Assembly: GCA_023429275.1 (NCBI GenBank)
Contig: JAEYWB010000116.1
Coordinates: forward strand, 1-9,503
Reading direction: 5' to 3'
Length of the DNA: 9,503 nt
DNA from: Planctomycetota bacterium
GTDB taxonomy: Bacteria > Planctomycetota > Planctomycetia > Planctomycetales > Planctomycetaceae
Both the position numbers and the translations under genes were made by a program. This document shows, in pieces, positions 1 through 7,423 of this stretch. The notes beneath the pieces are model-generated. The model made no database searches. It saw only the letters and a list, made by a program, of their open reading frames with translations, and was not told where the DNA came from. Each line of letters starts with the position of its first letter. Position 1 is the first letter of the stretch.

Positions 1-968
1 GGCGTTTCCGGGGACTCGTCTGTGCCGCACTGGCCCTCACGATCGCGACAGCATCTGTCCGGGCCGAGAGCACGGTGCCGTCCATCCAGTCCCTGCTGAC
101 CCAGCTCGAGACCGGGGACTTCGCCGAGCGGACCGAGGCCGAAGCGGAGCTGTTCCGGCATGGACCTCAGGCGATTCCCCAGCTCAGCGAAGCGGCTCGG
201 GTCGGATCTCCTGAGCTGTCGACCCGGATCGTCCGCGTCCTGCGGCGGATCTACCTGGCGGACCCAGGCGCGACTGGCGAGAAGGCGGGAGAGGCTCTTG
301 AGGCCCTCGCCCAGTCTCCGAATTCCGGTGCGGCGCTCGAGGCGCTCGGGACGCTCCAGGGGGACCGTGAAGAGCGGGCGATCGAGGTGATCCGCTCGCT
401 CGGGGGCAAGGTCCGGCGCGACGAAGACTCGTTCGACGGACGGGCGGATATCGAAGTTCGAATCGAGGAGGGATGGAAGGGGGGCGAAGAGGGGCTCAAG
501 CATTTCGCCCGCATCGCTCCCGAACGCCGGTTGATGATCACCGTCATCGACGGCTGTGGCGTTTCTCCCGAAGCGGCGCAGAAGCTCCAGGGGGATCATC
601 CCTGGATGACCATCCAGGTCCGCGGCTCGGCCACGCTGGGGATCGGCCCCGATCCCTTCCCGACCCGCGGCTGCGTGATCGGCAAGGTGCATCCCAACAA
701 TGCGGCCGAGCAGGCGGGCATGGAGGTCGGGGATCGCGTCCTCAAGGCCGACGGCCGGGACATCGATAACTTTGACGCTCTGGTCACTCATCTCCGGACG
801 CGCAAGGCGGGAGACCAGGTCGATCTGACGGTCGAACGCGACGGCAAGATACTCGAGCTGAAGGCGACCCTGCAGGGGTGGAAGAACATCGACGAGGGGA
901 TCGAAGCTTTGAAGCCCGATCGCGGGCGGCCACCGGTCCTCGCTCCCCCTCTCCCGTTCCGCAGATAA
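1..968 (+). CDS. Exported HEAT/LRR-like plus PDZ domain protein (5' end outside window)
   Basis: The frame is open from base 3 with no start codon before a GTG at 75. The 24 codons before that GTG encode RFRGLVCAALALTIATA then SVRA-EST: a basic n-region, a hydrophobic core and an A-x-A-like cleavage site (V-R-A/E). This is a Sec signal peptide, so the true start lies a few codons upstream of the window and the GTG is internal. Of 321 visible residues, about 25-125 are helical with HEAT-like spacing (NSGAALEALGTL). About 160-205 (GLKHFARI, then CGVSPEAAQKLQ) resembles one degenerate leucine-rich unit. Residues 210-292 form a PDZ domain with LGIG carboxylate-loop and AGMEVGDRVLKADG motifs. The C-terminus is Pro/Arg-rich. 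There is no protease domain in the visible part, so it is probably a periplasmic or envelope scaffold that binds protein C-termini. PDZ and secretion are well supported; the HEAT and LRR parts are tentative. Confidence 0.8.
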   Translation, partial: RFRGLVCAALALTIATASVRAESTVPSIQSLLTQLETGDFAERTEAEAELFRHGPQAIPQLSEAARVGSPELSTRIVRVLRRIYLADPGATGEKAGEALEALAQSPNSGAALEALGTLQGDREERAIEVIRSLGGKVRRDEDSFDGRADIEVRIEEGWKGGEEGLKHFARIAPERRLMITVIDGCGVSPEAAQKLQGDHPWMTIQVRGSATLGIGPDPFPTRGCVIGKVHPNNAAEQAGMEVGDRVLKADGRDIDNFDALVTHLRTRKAGDQVDLTVERDGKILELKATLQGWKNIDEGIEALKPDRGRPPVLAPPLPFRR

Positions 969-998
969 GAGCCTCGCCTCGCAGGCGCGGTGCAAACC

Positions 999-1025
999 GG
1001 GTCTTGTGCGCTCCGTTCAAGACCC
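999..1025 (+). terminator. Possible stem-loop terminator after the PDZ gene
   Basis: A perfect 8-bp inverted repeat, GGGTCTTG (999-1006) and CAAGACCC (1018-1025), encloses an 11-base loop, 31 bases after the PDZ stop codon. The following bases (TGTCACATTTC) are only mildly T-rich. It may be a weak intrinsic terminator or a leader hairpin of the M81 gene. The inverted repeat is certain; its function is inferred. Confidence 0.4.
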
Positions 1026-1101
1026 TGTCACATTTCAGAATCTGTTCGCATCGGTGCTCCGCCTCCTGATGTGAGGCCGGGTGATGCGAGATTGAGGAAC
1101 C

Positions 1102-2577
1102 ATGCGAGTCGGCATCCTCGCCCTTCTGCACGAATCGAATACGTTCGTTCAGCCCGCGACTACGGTCGACAACTTCCGGACCAACCTTCTGGTTACCGGC
1201 GAGGAGGTCCGACGACAGCTGGCGGGGACGCACCACGAAGTGGGAGGATTCTTCGAGGGGCTCGAGGAGGCCGGGATTGAAGCGGTCCCGATCTTTGCCG
1301 CGAGGGCGATCCCCTCGGGAACCGTGACGGCAGAGGCCTTTGAAGACCTCGTCTCGCAGCTGCTCGCTGCCCTGCACGAAGCGGGATCGGTCGATGGGCT
1401 TCTCGTGGCGCCTCACGGCGCCACCGTCAGCGAGAAGTTTCCCGACGCGGACGGCGAGTGGCTGGCCCGGGTGCGGAGGGTGGCCGGCCTGAAGGTTCCG
1501 ATCATCGGCACGCTCGATGCGCACGCCAACCTCTCCCCGCTGATGGTCGAATCGACCGACGCCTTGATCGCGTACCGGACGAACCCTCACCTCGACCAGC
1601 GGGAACGCGGGGTCGAGGCGGCACGCCTCATGGTCCGGACGCTCAGGGGGGAGGTCCGCCCTGTTCAGTCGGCGGTCTTCCCTCCCCTGGTCATCAACAT
1701 CGAGCGGCAGCTCACCTCGGAACCGCATCTCGTTCCGCTCTATCTCCACGCCGACGAGATCCGCCAGCGGCCGGGGGTCCTGTCGGTCAGCATTCTCCTC
1801 GGCTTTCCGTATGCCGATGTCGCCGAGATGGGTTCAAGCTGCGTAGTCGTCACCGACGGAGATGCGGCAGCGGCTCAAAAGCTCGTGAACGAGCTCGGCC
1901 GTGACCTCTGGGACCGGCGGGATGACTTCGTCGGTCAGTTCACGTCCCCCGAAGACGCCGTCGCGGAGGCGGTTCGGAATGCGGAGACGGGCCCCTTCTG
2001 CCTGCTCGACATGGGAGACAACGTCGGCGGCGGTTCCCCGGCGGACGGGACGATTCTCGCGCAGCATCTCCTGACCGCCGGGCTGAGATCGCTGGCCTGC
2101 CTGTTCGACCCCGCCACGGTCGAGAAGGCGAAGAAGGTGGGAGTCGGTCAGTCAGTGGAGTTTGAGATCGGGGGAAAGACCGACGGGTATCACGGTTCGC
2201 CGCTACGGGGGACGTTCCTCGTCCGCAGCCTGCACGAGGGGCGGTTCGTCGAACCGCTGGCCCGTCATGGGGGGATCCGCTCGTACGACCAGGGGCCGAC
2301 GGTCCTGCTCGAGCATGCCGGCGGTTTGACGCTGATGGTCAATTCCCGCCGCACGCCCCCTTTCAGTCTCGAGCAGATTCGAAGCTGTGGTCTCGATCCC
2401 GCGGCCTTCCAGGTGTTCGTCGCGAAGGGGGTAAACGCTCCTGTTGCCGCCTACGCGGAAATCTGCCCACGGATCATTCGCGTCAACACCCCGGGCTGCA
2501 CGACGGCCGACATCCGGCAGTTGACGTTCCACCACCGCAGGACGCCGCTGTTCCCGCTCGAGGCGGCGGAGTGGTGA
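1102..2577 (+). CDS. M81 family metallopeptidase (MlrC / microcystinase C-like)
   Basis: This is a 491-residue protein with the two-part architecture of the M81/MlrC family: an N-terminal DUF1485-type domain (about 1-290) and an MlrC C-terminal domain (about 298-480). Recognisable signatures are GILALLHESNTF at 4-15, APHGA at 103-107, TLDAHAN at 137-143, YRTNPHLD at 158-165 and LDMGDNVGGGSPADG at 302-316. The likely zinc ligands D139, H141 and H163 have the D-x-H...H spacing of the family, and H105 is also conserved, so the enzyme looks active. MlrC of Sphingomonas cleaves linearised microcystin, but most relatives have unknown peptide or amide substrates, so microcystin degradation should not be assumed. 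No signal peptide is seen, so it is probably cytoplasmic. The ATG at 1102 is preceded by GAGG at 1094-1097, only 4 bases away. The gene runs convergently towards the MEKHLA gene, with 50 bases between stop codons and no clear terminator. Confidence 0.9.
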   Translation: MRVGILALLHESNTFVQPATTVDNFRTNLLVTGEEVRRQLAGTHHEVGGFFEGLEEAGIEAVPIFAARAIPSGTVTAEAFEDLVSQLLAALHEAGSVDGLLVAPHGATVSEKFPDADGEWLARVRRVAGLKVPIIGTLDAHANLSPLMVESTDALIAYRTNPHLDQRERGVEAARLMVRTLRGEVRPVQSAVFPPLVINIERQLTSEPHLVPLYLHADEIRQRPGVLSVSILLGFPYADVAEMGSSCVVVTDGDAAAAQKLVNELGRDLWDRRDDFVGQFTSPEDAVAEAVRNAETGPFCLLDMGDNVGGGSPADGTILAQHLLTAGLRSLACLFDPATVEKAKKVGVGQSVEFEIGGKTDGYHGSPLRGTFLVRSLHEGRFVEPLARHGGIRSYDQGPTVLLEHAGGLTLMVNSRRTPPFSLEQIRSCGLDPAAFQVFVAKGVNAPVAAYAEICPRIIRVNTPGCTTADIRQLTFHHRRTPLFPLEAAEW

Positions 2578-2614
2578 TGGGGGAAGGCGTCGGATGTCAG
2601 GTGAAAGGCCTGCC

Positions 2615-2642
2615 TGTTCCCTGTTCCCTAATCCCTGTTCCC
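2615..2642. repeat. Four-copy tandem heptamer (GGGAACA / GGGATTA)
   Basis: Read on the minus strand, four consecutive 7-base units are GGGAACA, GGGATTA, GGGAACA, GGGAACA, flanked by further partial matches. It lies between two convergent genes. The second unit supplies the TAG stop codon of the MEKHLA gene, so the last codons of that gene come from the repeat. It is a G-rich, strongly strand-asymmetric satellite of unknown role. Confidence 0.85.
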
Positions 2643-3143
2643 TATCATTTCCCAGCTCGCGAACGTGGCCGCCTGCCCGGCTGGTTCTCCGCCGGCGGTC
2701 ACGACATTCCAGACGATCGCCTTTTCGATCCGGAATCGCCGGCCGCTCGCCGCGATCCGGATCCCCTGGTAGTTGTCGAAATAGCCTCGCTCCGCGGTCT
2801 GGGCGAGCATTCGCGCCCGCTCGTCCCGGTGGACTGGCTCGGCCGTCAGGCGGGACGGCGTCCGGATGAACTGAGCGAGGTCCATTTCCCAGAGTGTCAG
2901 CGCCGTGGCGTTGCCGTAGTTGAGGATGGGATCCGGCTCGGTCCCGTGAGAGACAAGAACAAAGGGAGCGGCGAACAGCCGTCGCGATTCCTCCGCGGCG
3001 TCTCCGGAACGGGGAATGAGCTCGCGGCCGAGCCAGCGCGAGAACGAATTCAGGATCTCCTGGCTCCGTGCGATCCAGGCGGGTTCGCCCGACGGGTCAC
3101 CCGGCGAAGATGGAAGTGGCTGCGGTGAGGGGGCGGTCGACAA
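2628..3143 (-). CDS. MEKHLA domain-containing protein
   Basis: The minus-strand product contains a MEKHLA domain, a PAS-like sensory fold also found at the C-terminus of plant HD-ZIP III proteins and as stand-alone bacterial proteins. Seen in order: WIARSQEILNSFSRWLGREL, then APFVLVSHGTEPDPILNYGN (the stretch around NYGN is typical), ALTLWEMDL, RGYFDNYQGIRI, and the closing GQAATFASW. I place the start at TTG 3143-3141 because AGGAG (complement of 3151-3155) sits 7 bases before it; this gives 171 residues. An in-frame ATG at 3167 would add 8 residues but has no spaced Shine-Dalgarno. The first 25 residues are a Ser/Pro-rich tail. There is no effector domain or signal peptide, so it is probably a cytosolic single-domain sensor or ligand-binding protein. 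The last residues (MIGNRD) are encoded by the heptamer repeat. Confidence 0.82.
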   Translation of the reverse strand: MSTAPSPQPLPSSPGDPSGEPAWIARSQEILNSFSRWLGRELIPRSGDAAEESRRLFAAPFVLVSHGTEPDPILNYGNATALTLWEMDLAQFIRTPSRLTAEPVHRDERARMLAQTAERGYFDNYQGIRIAASGRRFRIEKAIVWNVVTAGGEPAGQAATFASWEMIGNRD

Positions 3144-3150
3144 CTTCGAT

Positions 3151-3155
3151 CTCCT
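3151..3155 (-). promoter_or_regulatory. Shine-Dalgarno that selects a TTG start
   Basis: The minus-strand sequence reads AGGAG, then ATCGAAG, then TTG. A full AGGAG at 7-base spacing favours the TTG at 3143-3141 over the upstream ATG at 3167 as the MEKHLA start. Spacing is seen directly; usage is inferred. Confidence 0.55.
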
Positions 3156-3201
3156 GATCACGTCCATCTTTCGTACGAATCGCTCGCCGCTCAGTAGCCG
3201 T

Positions 3202-3224
3202 CTCGCTCCCGCGAGATGAGCGAG
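3202..3224. other. Inverted repeat with two alternative pairings upstream of the MEKHLA gene
   Basis: CTCGCT (3202-3207) and AGCGAG (3219-3224) form a perfect 6-bp inverted repeat with an 11-base spacer. A second GCGAG at 3211-3215 can instead pair with CTCGC (3202-3206) across a 4-base loop. The two hairpins exclude each other. The element lies 59-81 bases upstream of the proposed TTG, in the probable 5' leader or promoter zone of the minus-strand gene. Elsewhere in 3144-3458 I see only the forward promoter described separately; no convincing minus-strand promoter could be found. Confidence 0.3.
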
Positions 3225-3351
3225 GGGACAATCGGCGGTCTTCTAACGCCACTCGGTCTCGTCGATAGAGTGCCGATGATGACTCGCACATCGTGCGGAG
3301 CAAGATGGCTACTTTTGGCGGCGATTGCGACTCGCTGAATCGCTTGGCTCC

Positions 3352-3380
3352 GTGACAATCACGCGCCGCCCGGCTATCTT
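3352..3380 (+). promoter_or_regulatory. Putative sigma70-type promoter of the Gfo/Idh/MocA gene
   Basis: GTGACA (3352-3357) and TATCTT (3375-3380) are separated by exactly 17 bases. Each box is close to the TTGACA / TATAAT consensus, and they fall in a short less GC-rich patch. Transcription would start near 3387, leaving a leader of roughly 72 bases before the ATG at 3459. Just upstream, GCGATT (3321-3326) and AATCGC (3338-3343) form an inverted repeat that could be an operator. Confidence 0.45.
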
Positions 3381-3458
3381 TTCTCGAATCGACATTCCCT
3401 TGCGCGTCGCTCGGGTGCCAGGCCCGAAACCCTCGCCGTTTTTCTCGAAGGAGATCCC

Positions 3459-4931
<1,473 letters not shown>

Positions 4932-4956
4932 GCCCGCTGATTCTCCACAAGACCTT

Positions 4957-4993
4957 CGAGGCAGGCTCGCCCAGAGCCTGCCTCGTTTCTTTT
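4957..4993 (+). terminator. Strong rho-independent terminator
   Basis: A perfect 12-bp GC-rich stem pairs CGAGGCAGGCTC (4957-4968) with GAGCCTGCCTCG (4974-4985) around the 5-base loop GCCCA. The T-rich tract TTTCTTTT (4986-4993) follows at once. It sits 26 bases after the oxidoreductase stop codon and separates that gene from the next one. Confidence 0.9.
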
Positions 4994-5073
4994 CCAGCTG
5001 CCTCTGCGTGCGGTCGGCGAACTGGACGGGTACAAGGCAAGGCGACAGGACTGGTGCAGCCAGCGGCCCCTCG

Positions 5074-5832
5074 ATGGACATTCAGCTCATCTCGGACTTC
5101 CTTCTCGCGGCACTACTTCTCGCCCTGATCGGCCTGGGAGTGGTTGCGTGGAGGCGCCGTCGGAGCGTGCGGACGCCGGAGGAGTCGCCAGGGGTCACCC
5201 TACTCCGCCACGCACGCGACCGCGACGACTACCGGATGCTCATTGGACTGCCGCCAGACCGGCCGACGCGGTGGGGAGAGGTTGCGCGGGTGGACGACGA
5301 ACAGGTCGTTCTCAACGATCGATCGGTCATCCCTCTGGCGGAGGTCGCTGACTACGTCGTGACGTATCCCGGCGGATCGCTGGTCGAACGGCGAGGTTCC
5401 AACCGCCTGCGGCTTCCTCGGTGGGTGACCGGACTGGAATGCACGGTCGGTCCCGACGAACCGGCCATCCTGCCGCAGGATCTCCGGGCGGGGGCTCGAC
5501 GGGTCAGTGTGGTTTACGGCGTCAGCACGTCGAAGCCGCGATCCCGCGACCACTACTCGACGAAGATCACGAATCTCTCATCCCGGCGGGTCCGCGTCCG
5601 TCTCCTTGGCGCCTTTCATGCGCACGCGGTGGCGCGGCCGATCGATACGGCTTCAGGACGTTATTTCAGCCCGTTCGACTTCCGGCAGTGGTACGGTCAG
5701 AAAGACGAATGGATCGAACCGGGCGAGTCGGTCATCGACCCCAACAACTACGGAGCCCGACCCATCCTCTGGGTCTACTTTTGCGAAGATGACCTCGGAG
5801 ACCGGTTCGTGACAGGAGGATCGCTCGCCTAG
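5074..5832 (+). CDS. Hypothetical protein with N-terminal membrane anchor
   Basis: I do not recognise a named family with confidence. The frame is open from 4906, but the first part overlaps the previous gene and the terminator. I therefore take the ATG at 5074, which gives 252 residues beginning MDIQLISDF. No Shine-Dalgarno lies at usual distance; the nearest AGGA is 23 bases away. Residues 8-26 form one membrane helix followed by four arginines (27-30), which suggests a cytosolic C-terminal body (positive-inside rule). Residues 40-140 look like short beta-rich segments. Residues 163-250 hold a distinct module: TNLSSRRVRVRLLGAF, then FSPFDFRQWYG, WIEPGESVIDPNNYG and ILWVYF, with the aromatic and glycine pattern of an immunoglobulin-like beta-sandwich. 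It follows a terminator and precedes a 228-base gap, so it is probably a single-gene unit. Confidence 0.72.
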   Translation: MDIQLISDFLLAALLLALIGLGVVAWRRRRSVRTPEESPGVTLLRHARDRDDYRMLIGLPPDRPTRWGEVARVDDEQVVLNDRSVIPLAEVADYVVTYPGGSLVERRGSNRLRLPRWVTGLECTVGPDEPAILPQDLRAGARRVSVVYGVSTSKPRSRDHYSTKITNLSSRRVRVRLLGAFHAHAVARPIDTASGRYFSPFDFRQWYGQKDEWIEPGESVIDPNNYGARPILWVYFCEDDLGDRFVTGGSLA

Positions 5833-6024
5833 AAGGTCTCGGCCAGACACTTGGCGCCCAGTTTGCCTACGTTTTCTATTTGTCCGAGTGGCCAGCGACG
5901 AGGCTGAGAGGCATGTTCTCTGGGCGCGGCGTCCTCCTGCGTCAATCCGGAAACTGCCCGGTCCCCGCCAAAGACTGGACTTTCCCCAGTTTTCCAGGGA
6001 CTCTACACTCCCAAATGAACGGGA

Positions 6025-6060
6025 ACGCGCAGTTTCTGCGCGTCCGGAAAGGAGTCCGGA
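6025..6060 (+). promoter_or_regulatory. Tandem hairpins; the second displays the Shine-Dalgarno in its loop
   Basis: ACGCGCAG (6025-6032) pairs perfectly with CTGCGCGT (6036-6043) around TTT. Directly after it, TCCGGA (6043-6048) pairs with TCCGGA (6055-6060) around the loop AAGGAG (6049-6054). That loop is the Shine-Dalgarno of the gene starting at 6061. The two stems share base 6043. The rest of 5833-6024 shows no gene. It contains a short ACTGG...CCAGT repeat near 5973-5990 and a weak -10-like TACACT at 6004-6009, which would give a leader consisting of little more than these hairpins. Confidence 0.6.
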
Positions 6061-7326
6061 ATGGCGAACGACCTCGTTCGTTTCCTGCATGCCACGCAGG
6101 TTGACCTCGACGAGCCCCTCATCGGCACTGGCCCCCTCGCGGGAGAGGACCGCCGTCTGGCCGAAGATGCGACGCTGCTCGCCTTCTCGCGAATCGTCGA
6201 TGCCTGTGTCGATCGCGCCGCTGATTTCCTGCTGCTGACAGGGAATACGTTCGACGGACAATCCCTTTCTCTCCGCGCCAAGTCGGCCCTGGAGTCGGGG
6301 CTCGCGAAGCTCGCCCGCAACGAAATCCCCGCCTTCATCCTCCCGGGGCCGAACGATCCGGTTGCGGCCTGGAACCGTCTCCGCCTGCCGGACACCGTCA
6401 CGGTCTTCGACGCCGAAGAGGACGAGCCGACGGATCTTGTGGTCGACGGCCGGACGCTAGCCACCATCATCCCGCTTGCCGGCGCTCACGGTGAAGAGGC
6501 GGGGTGGAGTTTCGCATCGGAAGCATTGCGCTCCGCGCGGGGCCTTAAGGTCGGCCTCGTGGCAGAAGGAGCACCCATTCGCTGGGACGCCCAGGGGCCC
6601 TCCGCGGTGGGAGCCCCGTCGAACGCCCTCACGCGGGTTCAGGAAGCGATCAGCGAGGAGATTGACTACCTCGGCTTCGGCGGAGGACGTTCACGCCGCA
6701 CGGTCCGAACCGGCCAGACCGTGGCTCACTCGCCCGGTTGCCCGCAGTCGCGCGACCGGCGGGGCATCGGGCCGCACGGCTGCTCTCTCGTCGAGGCCCG
6801 CAGTGACGGCTCGATCCACATCGAACTCGTCAAGCTGGCACCGGTCCGCTGGGAATCCCTTCCGGTGGAGGTCCAGCCCGGCCTCACCTTCGAGGAACTC
6901 GTCCCGAAGATGGCCGCCCAGCTTCAGGAACGCGAAGTCGGTAAGGAAAGCCTGTGGCTCGTCAACTGGGTTGTACGGGGCTCGGGAGACCTGTTCGATC
7001 AGCTCGGTGAGCTCAAGACACAGCGGGAACTCTGGGAGTTCCTCGACGAAGAGGTCCGGACCGACGGCCTTCGCCGGCACCACACGCTCACGCGCGAGCC
7101 CCCCGTCGAAGATGGAGAGCTCGAGACGACGAACCTGTTCCTGGAGTACATCGGGGCGGTCAGCGACCAGCTTCAGCCGGAAGCTCCCGCGTGGAAGGAA
7201 CGCGGCAAGGTCTTCGAAACCTTGAAGACGCCGTGGTCCGGAAACCTGTCAAAGGTCGTCCATCGGCTCGACGCGGAGCACGTTTCGTACGCCGCGCGGC
7301 GGATGGCCCGCCTGTGGTGGACATAA
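6061..7326 (+). CDS. YhaO/SbcD/Mre11-like metallophosphoesterase with degenerate active site
   Basis: This 421-residue protein matches the length and order of YhaO-type DNA repair phosphoesterases (about 400 residues), and a yhaN-like gene follows. Fold signatures remain: VRFLHAT at 6-12, DFLLLTGNTFD at 55-65, IPAFILPGPNDP at 89-100, DYLGFG at 202-207, and the family stretch SPGCPQSR then GPHGCSLVEA at 224-246. The metal-binding positions are nearly all replaced. Motif I D-x-H is Q13-V-D15, motif II GD is G61-N62, motif III GNHD is G96-P97-N98-D99, the expected motif IV histidine is absent from VGLVAEG (164-170), and motif V GH-x-H is G207-G208-G209-R210. Normal two-metal nuclease activity is therefore unlikely. 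There are no stops or frame breaks, which argues for a maintained non-catalytic role such as a structural partner of the ATPase. Its Shine-Dalgarno is AAGGAG at 6-base spacing. Family assignment is strong; loss of activity is inferred. Confidence 0.85.
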   Translation: MANDLVRFLHATQVDLDEPLIGTGPLAGEDRRLAEDATLLAFSRIVDACVDRAADFLLLTGNTFDGQSLSLRAKSALESGLAKLARNEIPAFILPGPNDPVAAWNRLRLPDTVTVFDAEEDEPTDLVVDGRTLATIIPLAGAHGEEAGWSFASEALRSARGLKVGLVAEGAPIRWDAQGPSAVGAPSNALTRVQEAISEEIDYLGFGGGRSRRTVRTGQTVAHSPGCPQSRDRRGIGPHGCSLVEARSDGSIHIELVKLAPVRWESLPVEVQPGLTFEELVPKMAAQLQEREVGKESLWLVNWVVRGSGDLFDQLGELKTQRELWEFLDEEVRTDGLRRHHTLTREPPVEDGELETTNLFLEYIGAVSDQLQPEAPAWKERGKVFETLKTPWSGNLSKVVHRLDAEHVSYAARRMARLWWT

Positions 7327-7333
7327 CGCCATG

Positions 7334-7385
7334 AGCCGGCGGGCGCTAGCCCCCGGTTTGAACCGGACGCTAGCGCGTTCCGGCT
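7334..7385. repeat. Nested palindromic element (REP-like)
   Basis: Three inverted repeats are nested around one centre. The outer arms are AGCCGG (7334-7339) and CCGGCT (7380-7385). The middle arms are GCGCTAGC (7343-7350) and GCTAGCGC (7369-7376). The inner arms are CCGGTT (7353-7358) and AACCGG (7361-7366). Together they form one long imperfect hairpin with small internal loops. It begins 8 bases after the stop of the YhaO-like gene and has no T-tract, so it is not a classic terminator. Its form suggests a dispersed palindromic repeat; copy number cannot be judged here. Confidence 0.75.
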
Positions 7386-7401
7386 GATTCGAAGATTCGA
7401 A
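7386..7401. repeat. Tandem GATTCGAA octamer
   Basis: Two perfect copies of GATTCGAA (7386-7393 and 7394-7401) abut the nested palindrome. Each contains the palindrome TTCGAA, and a related TTCGAG follows at 7414-7419. It may be an operator or part of a promoter for the downstream leader, but no convincing -10 box accompanies it. Confidence 0.5.
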
Positions 7402-7423
7402 AGACTGTGAAAGTTCGAGTAGC

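Noticed and set aside
784..1749. Minus-strand open frame of 321 codons spanning the PDZ and M81 genes
   Set aside because: It overlaps two well-supported forward genes and its product is Arg/Asp-rich with no domain.
2578..2614. Short CAGG...CCTG hairpin between the convergent genes as a bidirectional terminator
   Set aside because: The stem is 4 bp with no T-tract on either side, too weak to call.
2571..3128. Forward open frame of 185 codons opposite the MEKHLA gene
   Set aside because: It begins inside the M81 stop region and has no motif, while the opposite strand carries a recognisable MEKHLA domain.
5973..5996. ACTGG...CCAGT followed by T residues as a terminator of the hypothetical gene
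   Set aside because: The stem is only 5 bp and it lies about 140 bases after the stop codon, so support is too weak.
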